Assembly (NCBI RefSeq): GCF_000368565.1
Contig: NZ_KB849544.1
Span: 95,064-159,063 of the forward strand
From: Acinetobacter gerneri DSM 14967 = CIP 107464 = MTCC 9824
GTDB lineage: Bacteria > Pseudomonadota > Gammaproteobacteria > Pseudomonadales > Moraxellaceae
Direction of reading: 5' to 3'
DNA: 64,000 nucleotides
Position 1 is the stretch's first letter. Every line of letters begins with the position of its first letter. Both the position numbers and the translations under genes were made by a program. Positions 35,691 to 44,173 of the stretch are shown in pieces. Under the pieces are notes generated by a model that saw only the letters and a program-made list of their open reading frames with translations, had not been told where the DNA came from and did no database searches.

Positions 35691-36365
35691 ATGTTTATTT
35701 TACTAGTCGAAGATGATCCATTTATCGCAAAAAGTATCAAATTGGCGTTGCAACATCTCAATTTTTCCATAGAGCATGTCAGGACTGCAAAAGATGCGGA
35801 TTATTATATACAAAATACATCCGTAGATTTATGTTTGCTTGATTTAGGTTTACCTGATCAGGATGGTTTAGATCTACTTAAAAACTGGAGACTAAAAAAA
35901 GTTCATTTACCCGTTTTGATTTTAACGGCACGAAATAAAACGAAACAATGTGTCGATGCGTTGAATTTGGGTGCCGATGACTATTTAACAAAACCTTTTG
36001 AATTAACAGAATTAATTGCAAGAATTCATGCATTAGGTCGAAGACATCGTGGTTATGCAAGCAATTTAATTACTTTAGGTGATTTGAAATTGGATAAAGC
36101 GACACAACAAGTTTTTTTTCAAGGTGAAGAGGTACAGTTAGCACGTAGAGAATATGCATTACTTGAAACTTTTATGCTTTATCCTGACCAAGTACTCAAA
36201 AATGAAGTGTTAATAGATAAAGTATATGGATTTCAAGAAAATATTGAAAGTAATGCATTGAATGTACATGTATTTCATCTTAGGCAAAAAATAGGTTCAG
36301 AAAGGATACAAACAGTTCGTGGTGTAGGTTATTTATTTCATGCAAATTCTGAGAAAATGACATGA
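35691..36365 (+). CDS. OmpR-family response regulator (DsbR-like)
   Basis: A 224-residue two-component regulator. The receiver domain (1-115) has the acidic pocket Glu7/Asp8/Asp9, phospho-acceptor Asp51 (LLDLGLPDQDG) and Lys in DDYLTKPFE. The C-terminal winged helix ends 'RIQTVRGVGYLFHA'. The ATG at 35691 follows AAAAGGAG; an upstream in-frame start at 35655 would add 12 residues with no ribosome-binding site. It overlaps the kinase by 4 bp and is divergent from dsbD, the same order as the P. aeruginosa dsb locus, where this pair (DsbRS) responds to copper and controls the dsb genes. The symbol is left blank because the signal here is not shown. Confidence 0.9.
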   Translation: MFILLVEDDPFIAKSIKLALQHLNFSIEHVRTAKDADYYIQNTSVDLCLLDLGLPDQDGLDLLKNWRLKKVHLPVLILTARNKTKQCVDALNLGADDYLTKPFELTELIARIHALGRRHRGYASNLITLGDLKLDKATQQVFFQGEEVQLARREYALLETFMLYPDQVLKNEVLIDKVYGFQENIESNALNVHVFHLRQKIGSERIQTVRGVGYLFHANSEKMT

Positions 36366-37729
36366 AAAATTATAGCCTAAAATGGCGTTTAGTTCTGGGT
36401 ATTGTCGGGACATTTATCGTGGTGTGGGCTGTGGCTTTTGCTTGGCTTTATAATAATCTTGAAAATAAAATGTCTGAAACTCTTGATGAACGTCTATCAG
36501 CCTCAGCACACATGGTGGCAAGATTATTAAATCAGATACCTTCTAATGAATTATTAGAATCAGCTAGGCCAATCGTCAATGAAACAGATCAACAAAACTT
36601 AATTGCTTGTGAGGTTTCATTTTTTAGCGCAGATATTTCTTTAGAAAAACAAATCGTTGCAAGAACACGCGGTGCACCAAATGAACTTGGTGATCGTCCG
36701 ATAGGATTTAGTACATGGACTGATCATAATCAAAATGTATGGCGTAGTTATGTTTTAAAAAAGCAACATTTAAGAGTCGTTTCTGCTGAAAAAGTTGAAG
36801 TAAGAGAGAAATTATTAGTTGAAATATTACAATCAGTTTTATACCCGCTTATACTGACATTGATTATTTGTATATTATTGATTTTATGGGTAATACGTGT
36901 CGAGTTTAAACCTGTAGATGATATGACTAAAGCACTGATTATTTATAAAAATAAACATGATAAAGAACTTGAATATTTGACTCATCGTAGTCTGAAGTCG
37001 ATGCCTAAAGAAATTCAACCATTTATAGAGAATATTTTACAATTGGTAGAGCGATTGCAACTCAGTTTGGAAAATGAAAAGAATTTTAGTGCCTATGCAG
37101 CGCATGAATTACGTAGTCCATTAACTGCAATAAAAACCAATGTTCAGCTGAGCAAAATGCTTGCAGAGCAAAATGTAAATCATCAGGATTTAGTTGAATG
37201 TTTAAATGATGCAGAAATTAATATTTCACGTTATCAAAATCTTTTAGAGCAATTATTGATCCTCAGTCAAACGGAACATCAAAAAGATAAGAAAATAGGA
37301 AAAATTTATTTAAATTTTGAGCTAAATCAAGTGATTGATCAATTAAAATTAATATATGCGGATATTGAAAATCTGGTGGTGGTTGATTGGAAAAGTTTAG
37401 GATCAGTGATGATCGCTGACGATGCGATACAAATTATTTTACGGAATATTATTGAAAATGCATTGAAGCACGCTGAGACTTCGCAAGTTAAAATTTATCA
37501 AAAAAATCATAAATTATATGTTCAAGATTTTGGTAAAGGGATGTCCAAGGATGATCTTAAAAATGCGGGTCAACGTTTTTGGAGAAAATCATCACAAGGT
37601 CAGGGCTATGGTTTAGGTTTGGCATTATGTAAAGTACTCATGCAACAAAACAATTACCAGATGTTATTGGAGTCAGGTCTAGGTCAAGGTTTAACCGTTA
37701 TTCTTGACTTTAATCCTATTAATGCATAA
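36362..37729 (+). CDS. sensor histidine kinase (DsbS/QseC-like)
   Basis: A 455-residue inner-membrane kinase. Two helices (about 10-32 and 158-180) bracket a periplasmic sensor of about 125 residues containing one cysteine (Cys83, LIACEVSFF). A short HAMP-like stretch follows, then the dimerisation domain with phospho-acceptor His248 (AYAAHELRSPLTA). The ATPase domain has an N box (RNIIENALKHA), a G1 box (VQDFGKGMS) and a G2 box (GYGLGLALC). It is the partner of the preceding regulator. It converges on the DegT aminotransferase gene with only 8 bp between stops. Confidence 0.9.
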   Translation: MKNYSLKWRLVLGIVGTFIVVWAVAFAWLYNNLENKMSETLDERLSASAHMVARLLNQIPSNELLESARPIVNETDQQNLIACEVSFFSADISLEKQIVARTRGAPNELGDRPIGFSTWTDHNQNVWRSYVLKKQHLRVVSAEKVEVREKLLVEILQSVLYPLILTLIICILLILWVIRVEFKPVDDMTKALIIYKNKHDKELEYLTHRSLKSMPKEIQPFIENILQLVERLQLSLENEKNFSAYAAHELRSPLTAIKTNVQLSKMLAEQNVNHQDLVECLNDAEINISRYQNLLEQLLILSQTEHQKDKKIGKIYLNFELNQVIDQLKLIYADIENLVVVDWKSLGSVMIADDAIQIILRNIIENALKHAETSQVKIYQKNHKLYVQDFGKGMSKDDLKNAGQRFWRKSSQGQGYGLGLALCKVLMQQNNYQMLLESGLGQGLTVILDFNPINA

Positions 37730-37737
37730 TCATTTTC

Positions 37738-38955
37738 TCAGGATATGGGTGAAATAGAATATTCAGTTTCAACTATATTTTTTATGGTTTGATAAATCAT
37801 TTCAAAGCTTTGGTCATCTAGCCAAAATGAATTTGTAATGCTGAAACTACATTGTGCGAATTTTTCAGCGTTCGGCATATCACATTTCAATTGGCATAAT
37901 GCAGGGTACTGATGGATTGCCCGTACAAATAACTTGGTTACACCCAAACCCTTAGTCCAGAGTTGATCAAGTATATTTTTACATGTAGTGGCATTATCAG
38001 TCAGGATAAGTATAAAAGGGAAATTAGATGAATAATTATCTGCTTCTTCAAATATTTTAAGCTTGGGTAATTGTTTAAGTTTCTCGATACGTAACAGCGC
38101 TTGTCTATGGGCACGCTGATTGTGTTCAGGTAAACGTAGGGCAGCCGAAGCCGCAACTCGGCTACGCCATATACCTAAGCGGTGTATAGGAATATCGTTG
38201 AGATCAAAGTCATCACCAACCGCAGATATTTCATCATTTTGCTTTAAAGATTTACGTAAATGATGCCCGTATATATAGTTGAGCGTTGCTGGCCGATATA
38301 ATAAATAATAGCCAATTAACTCTACTTTTCGTTTTATTTCCCAGTCACGTAAGATAGGTAGTTTCTTAGATTTTTCTAGTAAAATATGATGAATTTGTAG
38401 ATTGGAACTAAATAAAACTCCACCTTCAGCACTGGTTAATCCCTTACCAAATGCCAGACTAAAAAAGCCAATATCGCCTTGTAAGCCGACACTTTGCTGT
38501 TTGTATTTTGCACCCAGTGCTTGGGCGGCATCTTCTATAACAAATACGCCGTGTTTTTTTGCCAATGGTACAATTGAAGCAAGGTCACAGTACAATCCTG
38601 CAAAATGTGTAGCAATTATAGCTAAGGTTTTAGGCGATATTTTCTGTAAAAGTTGAGTTTGATCAAACTGAAAATCATTTGCTGCTAAATCACATAAGAT
38701 CGGTACAAAACCAATTTTTATAATGGCCAATGCCACAAGTGGGCAAGTCCAAGCAGGGATAATAACTTGATTTTTTTCAGGTTCTAATTCATGTAAGGTT
38801 TCTAATGCCAGAATCAATGCCACCGTACCTGAACAGGTTAAAGCAGGTTTCAGGATATTTAATTGTTTTGAAAGGTTTCGAGAGAGATCCTGTTTTGAAA
38901 AAAGATCTTTAAATTCAATAGGAAGACCATTTGTGGGAGGAATTTCTCTATTCAA
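37738..38955 (-). CDS. DegT/DnrJ/EryC1-family PLP aminotransferase
   Basis: A 405-residue PLP enzyme of the sugar-aminotransferase (ArnB-like) class. It contains 'TCSGTVALILALE' for the PLP-phosphate, 'VIEDAAQALGAKY' with the ring-stacking Asp, and the Schiff-base Lys in FFSLAFGKGLTSAEGG. A C-terminal domain follows. Members normally aminate keto-sugars bound to nucleotides, but no sugar-nucleotide genes lie nearby, so the substrate is open. It is the last gene of a five-gene minus-strand operon and is separated by 61 bp from the small transporter gene. Confidence 0.82.
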   Translation of the reverse strand: MNREIPPTNGLPIEFKDLFSKQDLSRNLSKQLNILKPALTCSGTVALILALETLHELEPEKNQVIIPAWTCPLVALAIIKIGFVPILCDLAANDFQFDQTQLLQKISPKTLAIIATHFAGLYCDLASIVPLAKKHGVFVIEDAAQALGAKYKQQSVGLQGDIGFFSLAFGKGLTSAEGGVLFSSNLQIHHILLEKSKKLPILRDWEIKRKVELIGYYLLYRPATLNYIYGHHLRKSLKQNDEISAVGDDFDLNDIPIHRLGIWRSRVAASAALRLPEHNQRAHRQALLRIEKLKQLPKLKIFEEADNYSSNFPFILILTDNATTCKNILDQLWTKGLGVTKLFVRAIHQYPALCQLKCDMPNAEKFAQCSFSITNSFWLDDQSFEMIYQTIKNIVETEYSISPIS

Positions 38956-39016
38956 GCTTATTTTCCTCCTATTGAATGATGATGCAAAAATTGCACTTTA
39001 TCTGCGAATGAATAAT

Positions 39017-39418
39017 TTATGAATGGATATTGTGGGGGACTTTAGCATCTTCTTCAGTTTCATCTTTGGCTAAGAAAATGACACCAAGTAAAATCAAAAT
39101 TGCGCCAATGATTTTAGTCAAAGTGAGTGGTTCATTAAAAAGCCAAATCGACAGCAAGGTGACACTGACCAATTCTAAATGTGAAGCTGCAAAGGCAGGA
39201 CCTACAGGTGCGTGTTTGAGTAGACTCATCCATGTAAAAAAAGCACCTATATATCCAATAAATGCACCATAAATCCACGGATGACTAAATACACGAACTA
39301 ACCAATCAAGATCAAAACTGAGAGGCATGGCATAAATCGAAGCATATTTAAAACTAATTTGAGCCAATGTATCAAATGCCATCAATACACAAAAGCCGAT
39401 CACGTAAAAATATTTCAT
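39017..39418 (-). CDS. small DMT/EamA-type transporter subunit, 133 aa
   Basis: A four-helix membrane protein of the drug/metabolite superfamily (SMR/ArnE-F size). The opening 'FYVIGFCVLMAFDTLAQISFKYASIYA' and 'PVGPAFAASHLELVSVTLLSIWLFNEPLT' followed by 'GAILILLGVIFLA' are typical of half-size EamA proteins. Such short proteins work as pairs, and its partner overlaps it by 4 bp. The pair is presumably an inner-membrane flippase or exporter. ArnE/ArnF of lipid A modification are the closest in size, but arnA/C/D/T are absent here. Confidence 0.82.
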   Translation of the reverse strand: MKYFYVIGFCVLMAFDTLAQISFKYASIYAMPLSFDLDWLVRVFSHPWIYGAFIGYIGAFFTWMSLLKHAPVGPAFAASHLELVSVTLLSIWLFNEPLTLTKIIGAILILLGVIFLAKDETEEDAKVPHNIHS

Positions 39419-39774
39419 GCCCCAATCCCCACAACGGCAACACCGAGTGAAATTAATATGACACCAATTAGGCGATTTTTCGTCAATTTTTCATTAAAAA
39501 ATAAACGCCCCGCAATCATGATCACAACGATATTAATACTGCCGAGCATTACACCTTCAGAGAGCGGAACGAGCGATAAAAAAGCCAGCCAAGCCACAAA
39601 CTCAAAAATATAACTAAAAATGCCGATCCAAATCCAAGGGCGCTTTGCCATTGCTTTCCAGTGATCAAGACCAGAATTTTCGGTATTTTCAGATGCCGCT
39701 GCTTTAAACGCAAGTTGCCCAATCGTATCGATAAGAATCGTCAGAAACCATACCCCGATGACGATCGGACTCAT
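39415..39774 (-). CDS. small DMT/EamA-type transporter subunit, 119 aa
   Basis: Partner of the 133-residue protein: four helices, with 'GVWFLTILIDTIGQLAFKAAA' near the start and 'PLSEGVMLGSINIVVIMIAGRLFFNEKLTKNRLIGVILISLGVAVVG' at the end. The 'Q-L/I-x-FK' and 'E-x-LT...G-x-x-LI-x-LGV' elements are shared with its partner, so they are paralogues. Overlaps on both sides (4 bp each) show strict coupling with the esterase gene and the partner. Confidence 0.82.
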   Translation of the reverse strand: MSPIVIGVWFLTILIDTIGQLAFKAAASENTENSGLDHWKAMAKRPWIWIGIFSYIFEFVAWLAFLSLVPLSEGVMLGSINIVVIMIAGRLFFNEKLTKNRLIGVILISLGVAVVGIGA

Positions 39775-40643
39775 ATCACTTTACTCAATTGGATATTTTC
39801 AGTAGTAAAATTTTCATTAGATTTTTCATCAATTTTATCAGTGTAAGTCTGTATAAATTTAAGAGACTCTTCAATAACTTGTTTACGATCATTATCGATT
39901 GTAATCATATGATAGCTTTTATTTAGCCAAACAATTTTTTTAGGACCAGAAACACGATCATATACAATTTGGCTATTGCGACGATGAGCTACATCGTCGT
40001 TATAAGCATGTAGCGCAAGTAAAGGGGCAGTAATTTTGCTCAAATTTTTACGAACATTACGTGAAAGTCTTTGCAATTGATATAAAGAATGCCAAGGATT
40101 TCCAGGTAAACCTGCTTCGCTACTGTCACCACTATTCATCGCACTGACGATACGGGCACGCAAAGCTTCATTTTGAATGCCATAAGGTTCGGCTTCATCA
40201 AATGTATTATTTCGGCATATATTTAAATGATAAACCACAGGTAAAACCACAGGAGCTAGGACTTTTGACCAAAGTGGAATGCTCCAACCATCATACTGAA
40301 ATGTTGGGCTATAACTAATCACACTTGCAACTTTATGTTCGGAAGCATATTTGAGGGCTAACAAGGCACCCATAGATAAACCAGCAATATATAATTGATT
40401 TACGTGTTTTTTTAATTCATCGGCAGCTTTGCAAACACTGGCATACCAGTCTTCCCAACGCGTTTGTACTAAATCTTCTACGCTGCCACAGTGTCCTGCC
40501 AATTGAACGCCTGAAACTGTGTATCCTGTTTGATGAAAAGTTCTGGCGATACCGCGCATTTCATTGGGCGTACCGGTAAGCCCGTGAATCAATAAAATTC
40601 CGGTTTTATTACCAGATAAAAAGAAAGAATGATCAGGGGTCAT
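39771..40643 (-). CDS. alpha/beta hydrolase, carboxylesterase-like
   Basis: A 290-residue soluble hydrolase resembling the Est30-type carboxylesterases. Oxyanion HG at residues 20-21 (ILLIHGLTGTP), nucleophile Ser90 in GLSMG, acid in HAYNDDV, and His in SYHMITID near the C-terminus form a complete triad. No signal peptide. It sits between the phosphatase and the two small transporters with 4-bp overlaps, so it should act on the same pathway intermediate or deacylate a lipid-linked product. The natural substrate is unknown. Confidence 0.82.
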   Translation of the reverse strand: MTPDHSFFLSGNKTGILLIHGLTGTPNEMRGIARTFHQTGYTVSGVQLAGHCGSVEDLVQTRWEDWYASVCKAADELKKHVNQLYIAGLSMGALLALKYASEHKVASVISYSPTFQYDGWSIPLWSKVLAPVVLPVVYHLNICRNNTFDEAEPYGIQNEALRARIVSAMNSGDSSEAGLPGNPWHSLYQLQRLSRNVRKNLSKITAPLLALHAYNDDVAHRRNSQIVYDRVSGPKKIVWLNKSYHMITIDNDRKQVIEESLKFIQTYTDKIDEKSNENFTTENIQLSKVI

Positions 40644-41356
40644 GCAGTCACCAAATTTGATTCATCTGGTTGAAACTCACTGCGAACCAATTGTGTCAAT
40701 GGTTTCTGAATCTCAGAAAAAGTCTCAAATGCAACATGCATAATATTGTTATTAATACAGTGATTAATCAATGATTTTTTAGCAAATACAAAATCTGCAG
40801 TTTCAGCTAAACAGAAGTCTGAGCGGCCATCACCAATTAATATGATTTGCTCATAAGAATGTTGCTGCGCAATTTTGCACTTGCATGTACCACTTTGACT
40901 CACGCAGTGAATATTGGCATTTGGAAATTCTAATTGCCATGACCTGTCACCAGTTTGAACCAGTTTGTTGGCAATCACCGGTAGCGATGGTAAATCATAT
41001 TTCTTTAAAATATAATGAATTACAGCATCCATTCCATCGCTTACAATGGTTAATGGAATTTTTTGAGCAATAGTCATTTTAACTAAATCAATAAACCCTT
41101 GATCAATTTCGATTTGGTCTAGACATTGATGTAATTCTTTTTTTGACATATCCAATAATGCGATTTGTCGTTGCATACACACTTTAGAACCGATTTTACC
41201 TTGTTCCCATTCCTGTTCTATTTCCTCCCAACCGGGCATCGCAAATTTTTGTAATAGATAATCAGTGGTATCATTTAGGCTAATAGTACCGTCAAAATCA
41301 CATAAAATGTGCCATTGTACAGCTGAAGGATAGGTATCATGGCTGATAAGGAACAT
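40640..41356 (-). CDS. HAD-family phosphatase (MtnX/SerB-like)
   Basis: A 238-residue phosphatase of the HAD superfamily, with nucleophile block CDFDGTISLNDTTDYLL, motif II in TIVSDGMDAV, and motif III/IV in LIGDGRSDFCLAETADFVFAKK. The pattern matches MtnX-type phosphatases, but no other methionine-salvage gene is nearby. The ATG at 41356 has GAGG at good distance; an ATG 14 codons earlier (41398) has none. It is the first gene of the minus-strand operon. Several cysteines (CVSQSGTCKC) sit in the cap-domain region. Confidence 0.82.
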   Translation of the reverse strand: MFLISHDTYPSAVQWHILCDFDGTISLNDTTDYLLQKFAMPGWEEIEQEWEQGKIGSKVCMQRQIALLDMSKKELHQCLDQIEIDQGFIDLVKMTIAQKIPLTIVSDGMDAVIHYILKKYDLPSLPVIANKLVQTGDRSWQLEFPNANIHCVSQSGTCKCKIAQQHSYEQIILIGDGRSDFCLAETADFVFAKKSLINHCINNNIMHVAFETFSEIQKPLTQLVRSEFQPDESNLVTA

Positions 41357-41398
41357 ACATCGCCTCACAGGTGGATAGTAATAATTTTCTTCATACAT

Positions 41399-41811
41399 GT
41401 GATGAAGGACTGTTTTAACATAACGCTCAAATCTTAAATAATCCTTACTTTATTCAAATAAAAATGAGTTGTTATAAAACAAATTACTATTTTTAATCAC
41501 TGAAAATAAGGTTGCTAATACGTGAAAAAGGACGTAAGTTTGTGACAATTGCATGAGCGAGGATTAATATTTAACCACAATATACTTTATAAAACATCTA
41601 AACCATACTCAAATTTTAAATTATTAAGCTAATTTAAATATTATTGATTTAGCCTCTGTTGAATACATCAATTTATTCTATGAGTTATGTGAAATATCAT
41701 CTATTTTTTAAATTTAATTTTCTGATCTGATTTTAAAACTATTAAAAATAGACTTATATCTCATTAGCTGTACTAATCAATTTTATGTCTTAAAAATAAT
41801 AGGTTGAGGAT
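41399..41811. other. divergent intergenic region
   Basis: About 410 A+T-rich bases between two divergent operons. They must contain both promoters. I see no gene and no strong palindrome or terminator. Confidence 0.5.
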
Positions 41812-42579
41812 ATGAAAAGTAGTAAAAATAATGTTCTTTCATTTTGTAGCAGCTTAAGTTGCATGGTCATTTTAAGCATTACTACAGGATTTGCACATGC
41901 CGAAGACCAAAAAAATCAGCTCGGTGTAGGTTTAAGTACTTCTTTAGATTTTCAAGCATATCAAGGTGATACTACTGTCTCTAGCATCCTTCCAGCCTTT
42001 TTTTATGATAATGACAAGTTCTATATCGAAGGTGATGAAGCCGGATTTTATCTGCTCAATGATGATAAGAATGAGCTGCGCATCAATGCGTATTATGACG
42101 GTAGTAGTTTTGATCCTAAGGGATCTTTGCGTACTCTAAAATCTAGAAAATGGTCTGCAATGGCTGGTGCGAGTTATATGAGGATTACACCATTTGGTGG
42201 CTTCAAAGCGCAAATTGGTACTGATATTTTGTCACGAAGTGATGGTACAGTTGGGACTTTATCTTATCTTGCCGAGCTAAAAAAAGGGGACTGGTCATTT
42301 TATCCAGAACTTGGGTTTGCTTGGAATGATAAAAAATACAATGATTACTACTACGGTGTATCAGCTCAAGAAGCAAAATCTGCCGGAATCTCTGAATACC
42401 ATCCAAAAGATAGCATACAGCCTTATGCCAATATAAATGTGAATTATAAATTAAATAACACTTGGAATTTATTTGGAGGACTTGAAGTGAATTATCTTTC
42501 TAATCAGCAACATAATAGCCCAATCGTTGAACGAAGGTTTGATATAGAGCCTTCTTTAGGGTTTATTTTTAAATTTTAA
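41812..42579 (+). CDS. MipA/OmpV-family outer-membrane protein
   Basis: A 255-residue outer-membrane barrel. The signal peptide (about 1-31, ending AHA) precedes 'NQLGVGLSTSLDFQAYQGDTTVSSILPAFFYDND', a good match to the OmpV/MipA start. Alternating strands follow, and the protein ends in the barrel signal SLGFIFKF (C-terminal Phe). It lies divergent from the phosphatase operon and 143 bp before the aminotransferase gene. In other bacteria OmpV-like proteins are induced by small molecules or antibiotics; here it could be the outer-membrane exit or sensor of the locus (inference). Confidence 0.82.
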   Translation: MKSSKNNVLSFCSSLSCMVILSITTGFAHAEDQKNQLGVGLSTSLDFQAYQGDTTVSSILPAFFYDNDKFYIEGDEAGFYLLNDDKNELRINAYYDGSSFDPKGSLRTLKSRKWSAMAGASYMRITPFGGFKAQIGTDILSRSDGTVGTLSYLAELKKGDWSFYPELGFAWNDKKYNDYYYGVSAQEAKSAGISEYHPKDSIQPYANINVNYKLNNTWNLFGGLEVNYLSNQQHNSPIVERRFDIEPSLGFIFKF

Positions 42580-42722
42580 GTTTTATTTCAGCAAAGTGAT
42601 TTTTACTTAGTTGGCAGCAAGATAGCATCGTTTTCTAAGTAACAGTTTGAAATAATAGAAAATATTAATTATTCGACTGTGATTAGGACTATTAAAATAG
42701 GTCAAATTAAAGGATAAGTCAT

Positions 42723-44102
42723 ATGTCAATCAATGAAGCTCAGCTGTTGGCAGACGAAGCAAAATATTGTTCACATGGTGATACTGTGCATTATGTGAAT
42801 CCTCCCAAAATATTTACTGATTGCCAAGGTAGCTACATTTTTGATGATCATGGGACACCGTATTTAGATTTACAAATGTGGTATTCTGCGGTCAACTTTG
42901 GTTATAAAAACCCGCGATTAGATCAAGCACTTATCAAACAAATCAATATATTACCTCAAATCGCCAGTCAATATTTACACCCTACAAAAATCGAACTCAG
43001 TAAAGTTATTGCTGAAGATATGCTGAAAAAAACAGGGGTAAAAGGGCGTATTCACTATAATGTTGGTGGTTCTCAATCAATTGAAGATTCACTTAAAATA
43101 GTGCGTAATTTTACACATGGTAAAAGTCGCATGTTTGCTTTTGAAGGCGGCTATCATGGACGTACTTTAGGTGCATCTTCAATTACTTCAAGTTACCGAT
43201 ATCGTCGTCGTTATGGTCATTTTGGTGATCGTGCTCAATTTATCCCATTCCCATATCCGTTTAGACGTCCAAAAGGTATGACTCCTGAAGAGTATGCTGT
43301 TAAATTGGTTGCTGAATTTAAACGTTTATTTGAAAATGAATACCACGGTGTTTGGGATCCAAAAGTAAGAGAAAGTGAATTTGCTGCTTTCTATATTGAA
43401 ACAATTCAAGGTACAGGTGGTTATGTTATTCCACCGATGAATTTTTATCCTGAATTGAAAAAAGTACTGGATGATCACGGTATTTTATTGGTGGTAGATG
43501 AGATTCAAATGGGCTTCTATCGTACTGGTAAGCTATGGTCGTTTGAACATTTTGGAATTACACCTGATGTCTTAGTGTTTGGTAAAGCATTGACAAACGG
43601 TCTAAATCCTTTGGCTGGTGTATGGGCGAAAGAGGAAATGATTAATCCTGAAGTGTTCCCAGTTGGTTCTACACATTCGACTTTTGCCTCAAATCCATTA
43701 GGTACGGCTGTTGGTCTGGAAGTTATGCAAATGCTTGCAGAAAAAGATTATGAAAAACAAATCATGGAAAGTGGTGCATACTTCCTTGAAGGTTTAAAAG
43801 ACTTACAATCTCGCCATCCTGAAATTGGTGATGTTGATGGTCTAGGTCTTGCTTTGCGTGCTGAGATTTGTCAGGCGGATGGTTTTACCCCGAACAAAGA
43901 ACTTTTAGACAAGATGGTGGATATTGGTTTATCAGGCACACTTGAGTATAAAGGCCAAAAATGTGGCTTAGTTCTTGATGTCGGTGGATACTACAAAAAC
44001 GTCATCACTTTTGCACCTAACTTGGAAATTTCACGTGAAGAAATTGATCAAGCAATGGTATTGTTAGAACAATTGTTCAATCGTGCAAAAAAAGAAATGT
44101 AA
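42723..44102 (+). CDS. class III PLP aminotransferase
   Basis: A 459-residue enzyme of the acetylornithine/4-aminobutyrate aminotransferase class. It contains 'YLDLQMWYSAVNFGYKNP', the PLP region GGSQSIEDSLKIVR, 'FEGGYHGRTLGASSIT', Asp in LLVVDEIQMGFYRTGK, and the Schiff-base Lys in LVFGKALTNGLNPLAG. Members use omega-amino groups of ornithine, lysine, diamines or beta-alanine. The neighbouring acyltransferase-like and arginase-like genes suggest a diamine or amino-acid-derived substrate. It has its own A+T-rich leader, and a hairpin lies just after its stop. Confidence 0.86.
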   Translation: MSINEAQLLADEAKYCSHGDTVHYVNPPKIFTDCQGSYIFDDHGTPYLDLQMWYSAVNFGYKNPRLDQALIKQINILPQIASQYLHPTKIELSKVIAEDMLKKTGVKGRIHYNVGGSQSIEDSLKIVRNFTHGKSRMFAFEGGYHGRTLGASSITSSYRYRRRYGHFGDRAQFIPFPYPFRRPKGMTPEEYAVKLVAEFKRLFENEYHGVWDPKVRESEFAAFYIETIQGTGGYVIPPMNFYPELKKVLDDHGILLVVDEIQMGFYRTGKLWSFEHFGITPDVLVFGKALTNGLNPLAGVWAKEEMINPEVFPVGSTHSTFASNPLGTAVGLEVMQMLAEKDYEKQIMESGAYFLEGLKDLQSRHPEIGDVDGLGLALRAEICQADGFTPNKELLDKMVDIGLSGTLEYKGQKCGLVLDVGGYYKNVITFAPNLEISREEIDQAMVLLEQLFNRAKKEM

Positions 44103-44115
44103 TTTATTCTAGCAA

Positions 44116-44148
44116 CAGTGAAAATTACATTTCGGTGTAATTTTCACA
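44116..44148 (+). terminator. hairpin between aminotransferase and acyltransferase genes
   Basis: Inverted repeat GTGAAAATTACA / TGTAATTTTCAC with a short loop in the 71-bp gap. There is no clean T run, so partial termination or mRNA processing is more likely than full termination. Confidence 0.6.
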
Positions 44149-44173
44149 TTTTCAAGAAGTATAAAATTTATTA

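Noticed and set aside
37738..39774. Arn (aminoarabinose) operon
   Set aside because: An ArnB-like aminotransferase and an ArnE/F-size pair are present, but no arnA, arnC, arnD or arnT; the name would overstate the evidence.
40640..41356. Methionine-salvage phosphatase mtnX
   Set aside because: The fold fits, but no mtn genes are nearby and the operon context is different, so only the family is given.
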